Shown here: positions 14,929 through 16,789 of the stretch, one piece after another
Layout: every line of letters starts with the position of its first letter
Numbering within the stretch: the stretch's first letter is position 1
Source: Nanosynbacter sp.
GTDB lineage: Bacteria > Patescibacteriota > Saccharimonadia > Saccharimonadales > Saccharimonadaceae
Direction: 5' to 3'
Length of the DNA stretch: 16,789 bases
Assembly: GCA_015257485.1 (NCBI GenBank)
Contig: JABZKC010000015.1
Location: 1 to 16,789, forward strand
Notes under the pieces: generated by a model
What the model was told of the DNA's origin: nothing
Databases searched by the model: none
Seen by the model: only the letters and a program-made list of their open reading frames with translations
Program-made: the position numbers and the translations under genes

Positions 14929-15079
14929 AAAGCATTACCTGTAATGGATATGTAAGAAGCATGTGTCGGCAAGAATCACGCAGAATTCTTTAAATACGAT
15001 AGCGATATTATCACTAAAGTTAATGAAGGAATAAAAGCCAATGAGAATGTCATCTATATCCGCAATCTCATGAAGATAA
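14929..15079 (+). pseudogene. Decaying 5' fragment of an isochorismatase-family cysteine hydrolase
   Basis: Reading the frame from 14929 gives KALPVMDM, a TAA at 14953, then EACVGKNHAEFFKYDSDII and on to VIYIRNLMK near 15075. This matches the N-terminal third of isochorismatase-like hydrolases, where VIDMQ holds the catalytic Asp. The premature TAA stands exactly where Gln (CAA) would be expected. The likely old start codon reads ATA (14923-14925) and overlaps the TfoX stop. The Lys and Cys parts of the catalytic triad are missing because the frame runs into the terminator at 15081. This was probably the third gene of the GyrI-TfoX cassette. The assignment rests on recalled family sequence, not on a search. 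Confidence 0.7.
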
Positions 15080-15080
15080 T

Positions 15081-15120
15081 CAAACATAAAAAAACGACCC
15101 GCAGGGTTTTTTTATGTTTG
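15081..15120. terminator. Bidirectional terminator with 14-bp perfect arms, overlapping the tRNA CCA end
   Basis: CAAACATAAAAAAA (15081-15094) is the exact reverse complement of TTTTTTTATGTTTG (15107-15120). Inside it CCC (15098-15100) pairs with GGG (15104-15106). It ends plus-strand transcription from the TfoX cassette and minus-strand transcription of tRNA-Glu. The right arm includes two of the three CCA bases of the tRNA. Confidence 0.85.
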
Positions 15121-15193
15121 GTGATCTCTGCGGGAGTCGAACCCGCGTTGACGGGATGAAAACCCGTTGTACTAACCGTTATACTAAGAGACC
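15119..15193 (-). tRNA. tRNA-Glu (anticodon UUC)
   Basis: On the minus strand the sequence folds as a full cloverleaf. The acceptor is GGTCTCT/AGAGATC with one G-U pair. The D-arm is GTAT/GTAC with a GG-containing loop. The anticodon arm is ACGGG/CCCGT with loop TTTTCAT, giving anticodon TTC. The T-arm is GCGGG/CCCGC with loop TTCGACT. The discriminator base is A at 15122. CCA is encoded (15121-15119), so the mature 3' end does not depend on CCA addition. Length is 75 including CCA. Confidence 0.97.
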
Positions 15194-15214
15194 AATTTCA
15201 AAATGTACTTTTCT

Positions 15215-15223
15215 ATTATAACA
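15215..15223 (-). promoter_or_regulatory. Extended -10 promoter of tRNA-Glu
   Basis: On the minus strand TGT plus TATAAT (hexamer 15220-15215), with a possible -35 TTGCCG (15242-15237) at 16-base spacing. The transcript would start near 15208, 15 bases before the mature tRNA 5' end. Confidence 0.72.
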
Positions 15224-15287
15224 GATTTAAAAAAATCGGCAACTCCTATTTTTATAAAAATCCATCTTTTCACGGCTCGGTGTTGGA

Positions 15288-15326
15288 CCAGGTTAATTTA
15301 TTAATTTTTTCAGGCTCAAAACCTGG
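15288..15326. repeat. Inverted repeat after the gene at 15333
   Basis: CCAGGTT (15288-15294) is complementary to AACCTGG (15320-15326). A competing short stem, CAGG (15311-15314) with CCTG (15322-15325), shares the same right arm. It lies directly downstream of the minus-strand gene ending at 15333. It lacks a proper T tract in either direction, so a terminator role is doubtful. Nothing else is seen in 15227-15287 apart from the palindromic ATTTTTATAAAAAT. Confidence 0.45.
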
Positions 15327-15332
15327 CTAAAT

Positions 15333-15872
15333 TTATTCCTCGACCTTTTGACAGCTCAAAATCGGATCCGTCGTATAATCAGTTTTCCCAAATGGCGCAT
15401 GAGGCTTAAACGTCACCGAAGATAAATCCTTATTGCAAGTCAATTTCTTGTGTTCAAAATAGATGCGCTTGTCCAGATTATTTTCGTCGCTATAGCTCAG
15501 TAATCTGCGCAGTTTTACCATTGGAAAGCCGGTCTTCAGATATGGCTTAAAAACAAATTCCGCACCTTTCGCTGTTATCTCGTCCTTATGGCCGTTTACG
15601 AAGTTATCATAAAAGAAATTTTCGTAATAACTCTTCGCTAGTTCTTGAAATTGTTTTTCTGCCAAAGCTTCGGCCGTCACATTTTTCTTTACCATCAAAG
15701 AAAATCCCACACTGCAAGCCGAAATCAAGACCACCACAATCATCAGCCCACGAATAATTTTCGAATTCAGAGTTTCCAGACGAATTTGATTGGAGAGTTT
15801 TTTGAAGTTAGGACTAAGTTTGGTCGCGTTCCTTTTATGTCTGCGCCTGGCGCCACGACGGTCGATATTCAT
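15333..15872 (-). CDS. Small single-pass membrane protein of unknown function
   Basis: I do not recognise a family. The 179-residue protein has a very basic N-terminal tail (RRGARRRHKR at 5-14, more lysines to 39). One membrane helix follows (about 41-61) and then an extracytoplasmic domain. The positive-inside rule places the N-terminus in the cytoplasm. The outer part holds an aromatic-rich helix (SYYENFFYDNF around 81-91) and a C-terminal beta-like segment with C146 and C174, which could form a disulfide. The overall shape recalls small pilus-accessory or secreted-domain anchors, but nothing specific supports that. The start at 15872 is fixed by a leaderless promoter. It is divergent from tsaE. 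Confidence 0.78.
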   Translation of the reverse strand: MNIDRRGARRRHKRNATKLSPNFKKLSNQIRLETLNSKIIRGLMIVVVLISACSVGFSLMVKKNVTAEALAEKQFQELAKSYYENFFYDNFVNGHKDEITAKGAEFVFKPYLKTGFPMVKLRRLLSYSDENNLDKRIYFEHKKLTCNKDLSSVTFKPHAPFGKTDYTTDPILSCQKVEE

Positions 15873-15878
15873 AACTAA

Positions 15879-15887
15879 ATTATAGCA
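15879..15887 (-). promoter_or_regulatory. Extended -10 promoter, leaderless (minus strand)
   Basis: On the minus strand TGC plus TATAAT (hexamer 15884-15879) predicts transcription from 15872, exactly the A of the start codon. No ribosome binding site is present. Confidence 0.78.
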
Positions 15888-15917
15888 TAAGAATTTTCAT
15901 TTTTAGCCGCCTAGAAT

Positions 15918-15923
15918 TATAAT
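15918..15923 (+). promoter_or_regulatory. -10 promoter of tsaE-tsaB, leaderless
   Basis: A perfect TATAAT without the TGN extension. The predicted transcription start is 15930, exactly the A of the tsaE ATG. It shares a 57-base divergent gap with the promoter of the minus-strand gene. Confidence 0.75.
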
Positions 15924-15929
15924 ATAAAC

Positions 15930-16388
15930 ATGAATACCAAAAATCTCACCATAAAAAATGAAGCCGCTGTGATTGACTTCGCGGAAAATTTAATGCGCGA
16001 GATTTTGCAATCAGAAGACGCTTTGCCTTGCGTGATTGAGTTAGTGGGTGATGTCGGTGCTGGCAAAACTACTTTCACGAAAGGTCTCGCTCGTGGCCTC
16101 GAAATCACCGAAGAAATTACTTCTCCGACTTTTACTATTTCGAAAGTTTATGAAAATTCACATGGTCAGAAACTCGTTCATTATGATTTTTATCGTCTAG
16201 AAAATCCTGGCATCATGGTGGAAGATTTATTTGAAAACCTACAGGACCCACACACGGTTACGGTAATTGAATGGGCCGATACGGTCAGTGAAATTCTTCC
16301 CGCTAATCATTTGCGTCTCGAAATTCTCATCAATGATGATGGTAGTCGCACCCTTAATCTAACCAAAAATCTCACTTCGGAGCATTAA
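15930..16388 (+). CDS. tsaE: tRNA threonylcarbamoyladenosine biosynthesis ATPase TsaE
   Basis: TsaE is the ATPase that resets the TsaB-TsaD complex during formation of t6A at position 37 of ANN-decoding tRNAs, in the cytoplasm. The 152-aa protein shows Walker A GDVGAGKTT (40-48), the switch SPTF (65-68), the conserved HYDFYRL (84-90) and VIEWAD (112-117) as the Walker B-like motif. These are the family hallmarks at normal length. The gene begins with a leaderless promoter and is followed by tsaB after one base (TAATATG), the classical pairing of this pathway. Confidence 0.96.
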   Translation: MNTKNLTIKNEAAVIDFAENLMREILQSEDALPCVIELVGDVGAGKTTFTKGLARGLEITEEITSPTFTISKVYENSHGQKLVHYDFYRLENPGIMVEDLFENLQDPHTVTVIEWADTVSEILPANHLRLEILINDDGSRTLNLTKNLTSEH

Positions 16389-16389
16389 T

Positions 16390-16722
16390 ATGAAACTCTA
16401 TCTCGATACTTCCACTGAAAATACCATCCTCAAGCTCGACGATAAGGAGTATTCTGCTCCCCTCAAAAATCAATTAGCTGAGCAAATTTTCACCTTTATC
16501 CATGATAAACTTGTCGAAAATCAGGCCGACTGGACAGATCTCACAGAGATCACTTTCTTCTCCGGTCCAGGTTCTTTCACCGGACTCCGCATCGGTGCTG
16601 CCGTGGTCAATACTTTGGCTGACGAGCTTCAAATTCCTTTGAAAAATCAGGATGGGGAAGTGGTGTCAATCATTCTGCCTAACTACGGTCGCCCGGCCAA
16701 CATTACTCCTTCCAAAAAATAA
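16390..16722 (+). CDS. tsaB: TsaB-like protein, N-terminal lobe only
   Basis: The hallmark GPGSFTGLRIG lies at about residues 59-69, preceded by the N-terminal MKLYLDTST strand that replaces the ATP-binding motif of its TsaD relatives. TsaB binds TsaD and serves as its platform in t6A synthesis. Typical TsaB proteins are 200-230 aa; this one stops at 110 aa, keeping only the first lobe. The stop TAA at 16720-16722 is clean, and the last ten residues (GRPANITPSKK) look like a natural tail rather than a frameshift remnant. Reduced TsaB forms may be usual in Patescibacteria. The ribosome binding site is GGAG (16379-16382) inside tsaE, and the gap to tsaE is one base. Confidence 0.85.
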   Translation: MKLYLDTSTENTILKLDDKEYSAPLKNQLAEQIFTFIHDKLVENQADWTDLTEITFFSGPGSFTGLRIGAAVVNTLADELQIPLKNQDGEVVSIILPNYGRPANITPSKK

Positions 16723-16730
16723 ATCTCCCA

Positions 16731-16767
16731 TTCCGGGTTTAGTTAAACAATTCGGAACAAGCTGTTT
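16731..16767 (+). terminator. Possible weak terminator after tsaB
   Basis: TTCCG (16731-16735) pairs with CGGAA (16753-16757), enclosing the small palindrome GTTTA-GT-TAAAC (16737-16748). Another short stem, AACA/TGTT, precedes five T residues (16763-16767). The stems are short, so termination would be inefficient. The window ends shortly after. Confidence 0.35.
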
Positions 16768-16789
16768 TTAAGTAGTTATCTTCATTATA

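Noticed and set aside
192..16722. Recoded TGA (glycine) as in Gracilibacteria/Absconditabacteria
   Set aside because: TGA terminates ung and the gene at 13214-13960 at sensible positions, and no gene here needs TGA read-through.

Overview
The window looks like a chromosomal segment of a small-genome Patescibacteria/CPR bacterium, most likely a Saccharibacteria (TM7)-type organism. This is inference from gene content and style. The genes are AT-rich and tightly packed. There is a type IV pilin with its prepilin peptidase, a DUF285 (BspA-like) repeat surface protein, an enlarged nucleoside diphosphate kinase and a very short TsaB. TGA is used as a stop codon (ung and the gene ending at 13960), so the Gracilibacteria/Absconditabacteria code with TGA as glycine is not in use.

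Layout. 1-191: tail of an upstream gene, a terminator and a promoter. 192-2036: two-gene ABC-2 exporter. 2092-4011: secreted DUF285 repeat protein with a 9-G tract just before its signal peptide. 4012-4207: intergenic region with a long nested hairpin. 4208-8481: heterodimeric ABC exporter pair plus uracil-DNA glycosylase in one operon. 8589-10286: type IV pilin and prepilin peptidase, divergently transcribed. 10279-10426: degenerate tandem repeats made from the 3' end of a XerC/D-like recombinase gene (10394-11338, minus). 11375-13960: a membrane-anchored protein of unknown function, ndk, and a membrane protein with a beta-rich outer domain. 13999-15079: GyrI-like gene, TfoX-like gene and a decaying isochorismatase-family pseudogene, with foreign-looking codon use. 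15119-15193: tRNA-Glu(UUC) on the minus strand. 15333-15872: small membrane protein. 15930-16722: tsaE and tsaB of the tRNA t6A pathway.

Two whole-window patterns stand out. First, nearly every promoter is an extended -10 box (TGN plus a TATAAT-like hexamer). For five genes the A of the ATG lies exactly seven bases after the hexamer, so these mRNAs should be leaderless; two more genes lie within 1-2 bases of that spacing. Genes inside operons, and those with a real leader, mostly carry Shine-Dalgarno sequences instead. Second, the surface protein has the architecture of a contingency locus: loss or gain of one G gives a stop within about ten codons.

Functionally the window combines export (three ABC genes or pairs), surface interaction (pilin, DUF285 protein, anchored unknowns) and housekeeping (ung, ndk, xer, tsaE/tsaB, tRNA-Glu). 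That mix would fit an epibiont living on a host cell, but the lifestyle is not proven by this sequence.
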